Shown: positions 23,076-32,662 of the stretch, piece by piece
Position numbering within the stretch: position 1 is the first letter of the stretch
Layout of the letters: each line of letters opens with the position of its first letter
Assembly (NCBI RefSeq): GCF_030253575.1
Contig: NC_080561.1
Span: 28,742,564 to 28,806,563 of the forward strand
Length of the DNA stretch: 64,000 nt
Source of the DNA: Rhododendron vialii
Taxonomy: Eukaryota > Streptophyta > Magnoliopsida > Ericales > Ericaceae
Direction: 5' to 3'
Program-made: the position numbers and the translations under genes
Notes under the pieces: model-generated
The model's input: only the letters and a program-made list of their open reading frames with translations
Database searches by the model: none
What the model was told of the DNA's origin: nothing

Positions 23076-23974
23076 TGAAGCATAGGAACTTTATATTTCG
23101 TAGCTCTGAAAAAGTACTTTAATTTTTGGTTGAATGGTCGGTTTACTGGACGGCTCCGGACATTTGGAGTTTGCCGTTCCAGGGATTGTAATCGTTTGAT
23201 ACTTGAAGCAGTACCCTTTTTGTTTATTGTTCGTGAATGAATGCTCTTCTTTTCTTGAATGTTTTTATCTTTGAAATGCTTGTTTGATTGGTTTGCTCCT
23301 TAGGTTATAATGCCCCTGCTTCGGTGGGACTTGAAAAGTTTGTAGAAACAAGTTTAACCGAAGCGTTAACCGAATCGTTTTTCCAAGCATAAAAAGATGA
23401 TTAATCAAGAAAAGGTGACTCGTTCCGAAGCCCCGGCGAGTAGGAGGGTCGGTAGGGATCGAATCAGAAGCAACTTGTTTAATGAATTTTTGACATTGCA
23501 CGCCCCTGCTTATTAATAGAAATGAGCTTATCGAGCAGACGCGGGATGGTATTACTGCTAGGGACGTAGGCCGAGGTCACGAAGTGGTACGGCTTTTGCC
23601 ATAGGTTAGTGACGCGGCGAGTCCGAACAGAGAGAAATTTCTGATGGGTCGGTGTTAGGGGCTCGGAGAAAAAGGCCGAGTATCCTTACAGCGAGTGACC
23701 AGAAATTTAGACGACCGAAGAGGCCCGGGCGACTTGGTGGGAATTTTTCTCCGAGGGTATCACCTATGGGAGAACAATATCCCTGAAGTCGGTACAAAAT
23801 GGTCCGGGCAAGAATAGACCAAGTAAGTAATTTAAACAATCAGTGTACGAATAGTGCCAAAGAGAATTCTCATTAAAACTCAGAGTATTGTCAATACATA
23901 AGCTGATTGCCTTCAAAAATTCTCAAAAGAAAACGCAACGTAATAAAGATCAAACGGGCTTCGGTAACCGAGCA
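23076..23974. other. Tat internal spacer between antisense gene and integrase
   Basis: The stop codons of the two converging genes face each other across about 900 bp. The part next to 23075 is T-rich and probably the 3' UTR of the antisense gene. No further gene is supported. Confidence 0.6.
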
Positions 23975-24937
23975 CTATCCGTAGAACTTTTTCAGGTTGT
24001 TTGCATTCCATGACTTAGCGATGGGGGAACCATCCAGCTTCTCCAATTTGTAGTTACCCGATCCGAGGTGCTTGAGAACTCGGTAAGGACCCTCCCAATT
24101 GGGCATTAGCTTTCGCTTTTTGGATTTCTCCACCACCTTTTTCCAAACAAGGTCGTCAGGTTTGAATGACCGGAGGCGCACGCTTCGGTTGTAACCCTTT
24201 GCAACCTCCTGTTGGTATGAAGCGAGCTTTATCCTTGCGTTGTCCCGTTCTTCTTCGGCTAAATCGAGGTCCGAAGCAATGGTGGTGTTGTTGACCGACT
24301 CATCAAAATTTTCTGTTCTTATTGTTGGGAGTCCGACTTGGAGTGGGATGACCGCCTCCATTCCGAATGCCAAGGAAAAAGGAGTGCGACCGGTTGATCG
24401 CCGAGGCGTCGTACGGTAGCCCCAGAGTACCCTGGGCAGCTCTTCGGCCCACTTTCCTCGCCGTGACTCGAGTCGTCGCTTTAGTCCGGATGAAATTGCT
24501 TTGTTTGCCGCCTCAGCCTGTCCGTTGCCCTGGGGGTAAGCCGGAGTGGACGTGTCCCATTTGATACCGTATTCGTCAAGCAGAGCTCGGTACTTCTGTC
24601 CTGTAAACTGCCCTCCATTTTCAGTAATTATGGCGAACGGCACACCGAAGCGTGAGATGATGTTGCGCCACACAAAGCGGATGACGTCTGTTTCTTCGAT
24701 GGTTACCAGGGGCTCGGCCTCGACCCATTTCAAGAAATAATCTGTTGCGGTTAAAAGGAACTTGAATCCACCCGGAGCGACTGGGAGCTTTCCAACGATA
24801 TCCATGCCCCATTGGGAGAAGGGCCAGGGGCTGGTGAGAGGGCTCAGGTCTCGGGCCGGCTGATGGATAATGGGAGCGAACATCTGGCACTTTTTGCAAC
24901 GCTTGACGAACTCTTCAGAGTCCTTCTTCATTGTCGG
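23975..24937 (-). pseudogene. Tat integrase (core and C-terminal part)
   Basis: This continues the pol frame after an in-frame TGA at 24938-24940, in the motif GYW*PTM where Trp is usual. Residues counted from the Met at 24931: CKKC completes the HHCC zinc region, D44 (WGMDIVG) is the first catalytic acid, E140 (GQAEAANK) the third. The second acid, normally Asp in a DNG motif, is Glu (E104, codon 24622-24620, ITENGGQF); the spacing of 35 residues to E140 confirms its identity. A C-terminal GPY-type module (NWEGPYRVL) is present. The stop and the Asp-to-Glu change should each damage integration activity. Confidence 0.9.
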
Positions 24938-27900
24938 TCACCAATATCCCTGAGTGAGGGCTCGGTGGGCGAGCGATCGTCCACCGGAGTGACAACCGCT
25001 GTCACCGGCATGAAGCTCTTCGATAATGCCCGGAACTTGATGTGGGTGTGCAACCAGTAAGCACGGCCCGGTGAATGATCTTCGGTAAAGCTTGCCGTTG
25101 GGATTGAGCCAGAAGAGAGCAGCTTTGTTTCGGAGTCGGTGAGCCTCCTTTTTGTCAGTGGGCAGGGAGTCCTCTCTCAGGTAAAGGACGATTTCATCCA
25201 TCCAGCTCGGACCGAGCTCTATGTTGAGTACTTCCTTCTGTAGGTCTTCGAGCTTAAAACTGGGCTTGTCGATAGAACTGAAGGAAATGGATCGGTGTCC
25301 GGCACATGAGAATGCCGAAGCGAGCCCTGCTAGGGCGTCGGCGTGGGCGTTCTGTTCCCTTGAAATATGCTCAACTCTGATTGCTTTAAAGCGTTGAATG
25401 AGCTGGACTGCGGCGCTGAGGTAGGTACGCATCCGGTCATCCCGAGCTTCGTATTCTTCAGAGAGTTGGTTAACCACCAACTGGGAGTCGCTGTAAAAGA
25501 CGAGCTCCTCGATGCCAATGGCTTCGGCAGTCTTGAGTCCGGAGATCAACGCCTCATATTCGGCCTCGTTGTTAGAGGCTGGGAAATTGATGGAGAAGGA
25601 GCTTTCGTGCAAGACACCGGAGGGTGAGAGAAGAACGACGCCTGCACCTGCGCCACGGCTATTGGATGCGCCATCGACGTACATTTTCCATACATCTCCG
25701 TGAAAGAGCTGCCAGGCCGTGCTGGGGTTGGCCTGGAGTACTGCTTCGGTGCTCGGTGGGGGTGCCGAGGCAGATACGTTGGGCGGTGTAAGCTCTGCGA
25801 TGAAGTCAGCCAGCACCTGAGCCTTTATTGATGTCCGAGGCTGAAAGTGGATTTCGAAATTGGCAATCTCAACGGCCCATTGTGAAATACGGTTGGAGAG
25901 ATCGGCCTTCCGGAGAAGAGATTTGAGGGGGAACTCGGTCAGGACGATGATGCGATGGGACTGGAAGTACGGGGCAAGCTTTCGGGAGGCTGAGATTAGG
26001 GCGAGCACGAGCTTCTCCAGGGGGAGGTAGCGCGTCTCGGCGGGTGTCATGGTTTTGCTGGAGTAGTAGATTGGCTGGTGCTCCCGACCCTCCTGTCGGA
26101 CGAGCACCGAGCTTACGGCGTGCGGGGAGACAGCGAGATAGAGGAACAAGTCCTCCTGGTCCCTTGGAGTGACGAGGAGTGGAGCCGTGGAAAGATACTC
26201 CTTTAGTCGCTGGAGGGCTCGGTCACATTCTTCTGTCCAGTTGAAGCTTCGTCGGCTGCCCTTTAGTAGAGCGAAAAATGGCTGACATTTGTCCGAGGAG
26301 CGACTTATAAACCGATTCAGAGCAGCAGCCATCCCGGTTAGATGCTGAACATCGCGCTTGTTGTGGGGAGCCGAGAGCTGATCAATTGCTCGAATTTGGG
26401 AAGGATCGGCCTCAATGCCGCGCCGGGAGACGAGGTGGCCAAGAAATTTGCCGGAGCTGACACCGAAGACACATTTCTCGGCATTGAGGCGGAGTTTGTG
26501 GCGCTTGAGTATCTCAAAGACTTCGGCGAGGTGAGTTAGATGATCACCGGCGCGAATACTTTTAACCACCATGTCGTCAATGTATGCCAGCATAGTGTCG
26601 CCCAGTAATTGCTCGAACATCTTGGTTATCATTCGCTGGAAGGTTGCTCCGGCATTCTTTAAACCGAAGGGCATGACAAGGTAACCGAAGATCCCGTGGG
26701 GGGTAATGAAGGCGGTGTTCTCGATATCGCCTTCGCTCATGACGATCTGGTGGTAGCCCCGGTACGCATCCAAAAAGCTGAGTCGCTCGTGTCCGGAGGT
26801 GGCGTCGACAAGCTGGTCAATTCGGGGAAGAGGAAAGAAGTCCTTTGGGCAGGCATCGTTAAGGTTGGAGTAGTCGACGCAGACACGCCATTTGCCATTC
26901 TTCTTCTTGACTACGACGGTGTTAGCCAACCACTTGGGGTACTGGACCTCTCTGATTGCCCCAGCGTTTAGGAGTCGGTTGACTTCTTCAATGACGGCCT
27001 CGGAGTGAATGGGAGAGGACCGTCGTGCCTTCTGTACGACCGGTCGCTTGGCTTTGTCGATGTTGAGCTCGTGGCAGATGAAAGAGGGGTCGAGCCCCGG
27101 CATCTCGTAGGGAGTCCAGGCGAACACTTCAATGTTTCGGTTGAGAAAAGCTACCGTCTCGTTCCGATCAGTGTCACTAAGTGAGGAACTGACAAGGAAG
27201 AAGCGGGAGCCGTCCTCGGTGATTGGGATTGTGGCCACATCTTCGACGGTTTTGTCGTCGGGGGATCTGCCGACGTCTTCCAAAACTGGGGCTTCGGGTG
27301 CTTCAATGAGATTCACCCTGGGGGTCTGTTTGGTGCTTTGGACAGCGTTGACGTAGCACTGCTTGGCCGCGGTCTGGTCACCGTACAGGTCTTCCTGGTG
27401 CCCGTTAGTGCCGATGAAACGTACCACTTGGTGATAAGTGGAGGCAATCGCTTTAAGCCTATGCAGCCAGGTTCGACCGACAATGGCGTTGTAAGGGCCA
27501 GGGACGTCGACCACCACAAAGTCTATTTCAAGCGTTACCGAGCCGGCACGGACAGGAAGAGTGATCATACCGATGGGCCAGACAGGAGCTCCGTTGAAGC
27601 CGATAAGGGGAACTTCGGAAGGACGGAGGTCGGTCTCGGGAATCTTCAGATCCTTGAAAAGGGAGTAGTACATGACTTCGGCCGAGCTGCCCTGGTCTAC
27701 GAGGACGCGACGGACATTGAAATTTCCGATGCGTAGCGTGACCACGAGGGCGTCGTTGTGGGGAAGCTGGACGCGGTCGAGATCCTTCTCGGTAAAAGTT
27801 ATCGTCCATCTGGAGACGTCGTCGGTTCTGGGGCGCTTCGGTTCGGGGCCAACTAGCATGACCTGCTTGGAGGAGGAGGCTTCATTCAATTCTGCCCGGA

Positions 27901-28903
27901 TGACTCGAGCGGCTTCGGGGTTCAAGGGACCGTGTATGACGTTGATTGTCTGTACTTCTTCCTCGGTATGTGATTCGGTCCTCTGTGTCCGAGCCGTCGT
28001 CTTCTCGTGATCGATGAAGTTGCCGAGGTGGCCACCAGCAACAAGCTGTTCCAAGTAGGCCTTGAAGGGCTTGCATGCTGTGGTGAAGTGACCTTGCTCG
28101 CTATGGTAGCTGCATCGAACGATGGGATTCTTGATTTTCCCATTTTCGGTTCTTAGCTTTTGATTGGGGAAGGAGAAGAAGGGCTGATCCTTCACTTGAT
28201 CAATGATCCGGTAGATGGGAATGGTGAAGACGGTCTTTTCGGCGTTGAAGTCACTTGGCTTCGGCCTCCTCCTCGGCGACTGCTTGATCGTGTTGACCTG
28301 TTTCTTCGGGGTTGAGACAGGTGCGGGGGCCGGTATGGATACCGAAGTGTTCAACGCTTTTGAACTTGTAGGCTTCCCGATGCCTCTCTCTGCCTTGGAC
28401 TCGATGAGCTGACACCAGTTCTCGATTCGAGTCATAAGGTCCTTCATAGAGTTCGGCTTATGGCGAGCGAGGTCGTCGTAGACTTGCTCGTCCTGGGATG
28501 TGAGACCGAGCTTGAATCCTCGGGCAGAGATGACACCGTCGCAACCTTCTATCTCATTGAACAACTCCCAATAACGGCCGGCGTACTGCCGAAGCGTTTC
28601 GTCGTTCCTCTTACGGAGGGCTAAGAGGGAGTCGATCTCCTTCTCGTGCTTGTTGCTCGTTACGAACCGTGCCATGAAGGCGTCACAGAGGGAGTCGAAC
28701 GAGGAGATTGACCGAGCCGGGAGTTGATTGAACCAGGTGAGGCCCAGGTTGCCGAGGCTTGCTGGAAATACTTTGCACAAGAAAGCATCGTCCGAGGGTT
28801 CATTCCGAAGAAACAGAGACATGACGGTTTTATACTGGACCAGATGAGTGTACGCCTCGGTCTTGCCGTCATATTTGGCGAACTTGGGTTGGGAGAATCC
28901 TTT
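24938..28903 (-). pseudogene. Tat gag (capsid part)-pol polyprotein
   Basis: The frame is open from the G tract down to TGA at 24938-24940. Numbering from 28822: capsid-like gag region 1-143 (WFNQLPARSISSFDSL), zinc knuckle variant CX2HX4HX4C at 237-250, aspartic protease with DQGSS at 376-380 (lineages commonly have DTGSS or DQGSS), reverse transcriptase about 600-800 with YIDD at 747-750, RNase H about 864-980, then a second RNase H about 1046-1170 with D1050, E1086/E1088, D1112 and D1162. The integrase zinc finger begins near H1271. The dual RNase H is the strongest sign of the Tat group. This long frame cannot be reached from the gag start codon without crossing the shift at 28904-28916. 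Confidence 0.95.
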
Positions 28904-29874
28904 GGGGGGGGGGGGGTAACCGAGTCGATCTCTCTTGTGAATGGAGAGGTCGAGAGTCGTGCAAGTCGCGCATCGCGATGAGGTCGGATCGAACGGTCGG
29001 GGCCGTCTGGACGCTCAGTCGCTGTACGCTTCTTGGGGACGAGTTTGTCCAATCGTTCGTGCTCCTTTCTCTTTGGATCGATACTAACCGATTTTCTGGG
29101 AAAACGCTCCTGGCGATGATGTCGGTAGCTATCCCGAGCGGAAGCCTCGAGGCGCTCGGTGACCGGGCTCCTGCTGTTTGCGCCGCCGGGGTGCGAGACA
29201 ATGGGACTTCTGGCTCGGGGGCCCTTCAGGCGCTCGCGGTATCCTCTAGTCTGGATCTCGACAAGGCCGTCATCTCTCCTGGATGCCCTTGTGAGGCTAG
29301 GGGTAGATTCCCGGCCTGTCCTGCCCACAAGGACGGAGTGGGTGGAGGAGGCAGAGACGCTCCCACCACCGAGCCTGTCAAAGGCCGATGGCCTCCTTCG
29401 AAGTTGCGCAGGAGAGCGAGAACGGTCCCTGCGCGATGTTTCTTTTGGGGCTCGTGTGTCCACCGGTCTTGGTGACTCAAGACGATCCTTGACTGAAGGA
29501 CGGGATCTGTGCTCTAGCAGGTGACCGGCTTCGTGACTGCGTGGGGGGGTGCGACGGTTTGTTCTTCCGCCGCGGCTCCCGGAGGAATGAGATGGGGAGA
29601 TGAGGAGGTGTTTGATCTCCGCCAACTCGTCTCGGACGTGTCTGTCGCGGTCTACAACCGTCGTGAGATCGTCGATTTTGCGCTCGAGATGGCGGATGTA
29701 GGAGTGGAGCTCGGAGGATGGGCCTGCGTCTGGAGCTGACGCTCCGGCGCCAACTCCGATGGATATGTGGTTCTTTCCATGGGCCACCGCTCCGCCAGAA
29801 GCCAGGCTGTGGTCCACGAGGGAACCGAGCCCGTGGGCGGTACCACCGTGATGTGCGTCGTCGATTTCCACCAT
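28904..29874 (-). pseudogene. Tat gag N-terminal region
   Basis: The ATG at 29874 begins MVEIDDAHHGG, 83 bases inside the 5' LTR. The region has a short coiled-coil-like stretch (LHSYIRHLERKIDDL) and is then rich in Arg/Ser dipeptides and charged residues, as in Tat-lineage gag leaders. At 28904-28916 a run of 13 G (C on the coding strand) shifts the frame so that the capsid domain lies in a different frame. After the run this frame continues for about 80 meaningless codons. Confidence 0.85.
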
Positions 29875-29937
29875 GTTTGATTCTGGATGTTTTAACGGAG
29901 CATATGAGGGGAGGTGAAAGTTGAAAGGATGGCTAGA

Positions 29938-29955
29938 TCCCCAGCAGAGTCGCCA
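29938..29955 (-). other. primer binding site of the Tat element
   Basis: Two bases inside the 5' LTR the element strand reads TGGCGACTCTGCTGGGGA. The TGG start and the position fit a tRNA 3'-end complement; it resembles the tRNA-Arg type sites I recall for Tat/Ogre elements. The tRNA identity is not certain. Confidence 0.7.
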
Positions 29956-29957
29956 AT

Positions 29958-30523
29958 TGTAGGGGTTCGGTTTAGGAGGAGGGACCTTCGCCTGAACTAG
30001 TATTTCACTTCCGCTGCTCCGTTCCTCCGCCGCTGACCCTGCACCAAGTCACTAAGGCTGGAATAGCCTAGTGACCCTCCGACGATCAAGTTAGATGTAA
30101 GGAGAGATGCTTTTAGGTTTAGGGTTAGGGAAAGATGGCATGCCTCTCAAAGATGAGTATCCCTTTGTATTTATAGACCTAGGTTAACTTGGGCTCCAAG
30201 CTAGTGCGTGGAGGTCACGCTTAGGTAACCGCCCTCGGTGACATCATAGATGACGCCACGGGATAAGACGGTTACGAAGCACATGGGCAGGCCTGGCCCA
30301 GATGATCCTTTTCGCCACGCGTCGCTCATGGTCCCCTCCTGCTATACTGCATTCTGCCAAGAGACCCAAACGGAATGCACACCTCGGTAATTAACCGAAG
30401 TGTCAACAGGAGACCTGACGCCGAGCGAGTAAACAGAAAAGTATACACAGGCCCGTGTTAATATGAGGCCTCGGTTGATGGTGGTCCGGTTAGATTACCG
30501 AGACCATGACCGAAACCTCCACA
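29958..30523 (-). repeat. LTR, right copy (5' LTR of the Tat element, promoter)
   Basis: This is the 566-bp partner of the left LTR. On the element strand the first ~348 bp form U3, then TATAAATA at 30175-30168. About 65-85 bp upstream of the TATA are two TGACG-type half sites (GTCATCTATGATGTCA region, 30238-30259), like an as-1 element bound by TGA/bZIP factors. Confidence 0.98.
30168..30175 (-). promoter_or_regulatory. TATA box in the Tat 5' LTR
   Basis: TATAAATA on the minus strand in the upstream LTR drives gag-pol transcription towards lower coordinates. The same box is in the other LTR at 19468-19461. Confidence 0.7.
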
Positions 30524-30528
30524 GGACG
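30524..30528. repeat. target site duplication GGACG (right)
   Basis: This matches 19246-19250 exactly. Confidence 0.95.
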
Positions 30529-31109
30529 GTCGAACCCAGTTTTCTTGCTGGAGCTCCTCTTGAATTCAGACTCACAAAATCTGTTTGATCAAGTGATCCT
30601 GATTTGGAATAGATTGTAAGTAGAACACAGGAATCAACACCAGAATCAGGAAATTTGAAAAAGTTTAAAATCGACACAATTCCGTACAAAATAGGATATA
30701 TGCAGAGCATAAGATTGCTGATAATAGAAACACCCCTGCCTATATACAACCACCAGCAAAAGGATTTACAAACAAAAATGCCGCGCGAGCAGCCCAAATA
30801 CATCATTAAATTACAGTATTCATCCCTTCACAAACACAACAATCTCAGTACAGGGGTTCAAATAGGAATCATATCCCACACCGCATTAGATCTCTAACAA
30901 GGCACTAGGATTAATTCTACACAACCACCACATTCTCATTTTGGGAAAAGTCTTGATGTCCACAAATGGGATGACAATACAAGGGGAGCAATAAAAATGG
31001 AAACCAAGTCAGAGAACTGTCAATGGCCTCCTCTTGCAATTTCTCCAATAAAGTGAAAAACAAGGAAAGAAATAGGAGAAAACTCTTCTAACCGCTCATG
31101 TTAATCAAG
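30529..31109. other. 3' flank of the IDM-like gene
   Basis: This AT-rich stretch lies downstream of the stop at 31110 of the minus-strand gene and probably includes its 3' UTR. The Tat element lies just beyond. No other gene is seen. Confidence 0.5.
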
Positions 31110-32573
31110 TCATGACCCGTCCAGGGCCCTTTTCTTTACACTCCCTTCAAGAATGCCATCAACTCCGAAAGAGAGAGTACAGCGTTGCTCATCAACTGGA
31201 CCCGGTAGCTCGAATGAAACAGAGAAATGTCCCGGTGGGCAAAGATTTCGCGTACGCATCTCAAAGACTTGGGAGTATCTGCGAACAATTCTCTCACCCG
31301 TTGCCGTTATTCCCTTTATGACTACTTTACCAGTAGGTTCAATATCACAACTAAATGTGCCTGCAGTTACAAAGTGAATGCTCATATTGATCATCAGGAG
31401 TGAACCATAATAGTGGAGGCCAATAAAATATCTTGCCATCAAGAAACATTTTTATAACAATAACTACCTGATCAACAACGAGAGATACTGAGAAAATGTA
31501 ATACAAGAACATAATGATTTCAATTTTACATGGTTTTCAAGCAACCCTTTCCATTCATAAGAAATCCCTAACTATGCTCCTACTTACATTCCAATGGTTA
31601 CACAACATTTTAAATATAACTTTTTCCCTCTTAACATGGTAAATTAGTGGAGGAAATATCTGTGTAACAAGAAAGATCAATTTAATATGCTATTAAATCA
31701 AATTAACATGTCCAGAAAGAAAGAAAAAAGAGCATATGCAGACTCCATGAATGAACTATGAATTTTGTAATTTGTTGAATAATCATCCGAATATGAAACT
31801 TACTTTTATCTGCTGCCACACCTGGGAGGGAGACACGAAAAAGATATGTCTCCTCACCTTCGCCAATGTTCATCAACCCTATAATTGCTCCCACTTTCCC
31901 CCTTGCAGCACTTCCAGTCAAGCCAACTCCCCTTTTGGTCGCAGCTATAATGTTATTCCACTCTTCCTCATATGGGCGAGAAGGCAAGAACACCAAAGCA
32001 GGCTCATTGCTAACTGTTAGATCAGTTTCCCTCTGTACAGGGGACAAAGGTGGGCCAGTATAGGGTACGCTATTGAGAGGTGCCACAGAAAGAACAGGCT
32101 GTTGAGGATCCAGATCCACAAATGGCACGCCTTTACGTTTGTGTGTGGCCCCACCATGAGAGTTATTTTGCCTAAACCATTAATTGGAAACAATAGCAAA
32201 TCAGACTTATTGGAAGTTGTGAAAATCTATTCGGCGATTTTGTGAAAACGGTACTTCAACAACATACGTTCAATACATAAACACAACACTTAGAAAATAG
32301 TGCCAAGATGCAAGGTTAAAATACTTATTTACTTTTCGGGGGCTAAAGGATTTAGAAGAAAATAAGTACACCGTCTTCTGCATGCCACAAAATGTCAAAC
32401 TGCATTAATGTAAGTTATCTATTCCAAATTCAAGGAAGACTAAAGTTCAAGCAATGGCTAAAAATCAAAGAAGAAGGTTCCTGTTTCTTTTCTCGAGAGA
32501 CAGTAACTTCTAACTGGACACAAAGGATATAAAATGGGGCTCCACTAACACTAATTATTGAACAGGCCAAACG

Positions 32574-32662
<89 letters not shown>

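Larger units (their letters stand above)
19251..30523 (-). mobile_element. Ty3/gypsy LTR retrotransposon, Tat lineage, 11.3 kb
   Basis: The element has 566-bp LTRs at both ends and a GGACG target duplication. Its sense strand is minus: LTR (30523-29958), primer binding site, gag, protease, reverse transcriptase, RNase H, a second (archaeal-type) RNase H, integrase, then a separate gene on the opposite strand, and the 3' LTR (19816-19251). The second RNase H and the extra antisense ORF between integrase and 3' LTR are hallmarks of the Tat group (Tat/Retand/Ogre relatives). The LTRs differ at one base (19454 T, 30161 C), so insertion was very recent. Gag is frameshifted and integrase has a stop and a catalytic substitution, so this copy cannot make its own full polyprotein. 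The antisense gene is open. GC content is visibly higher than the flanks. Confidence 0.97.
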
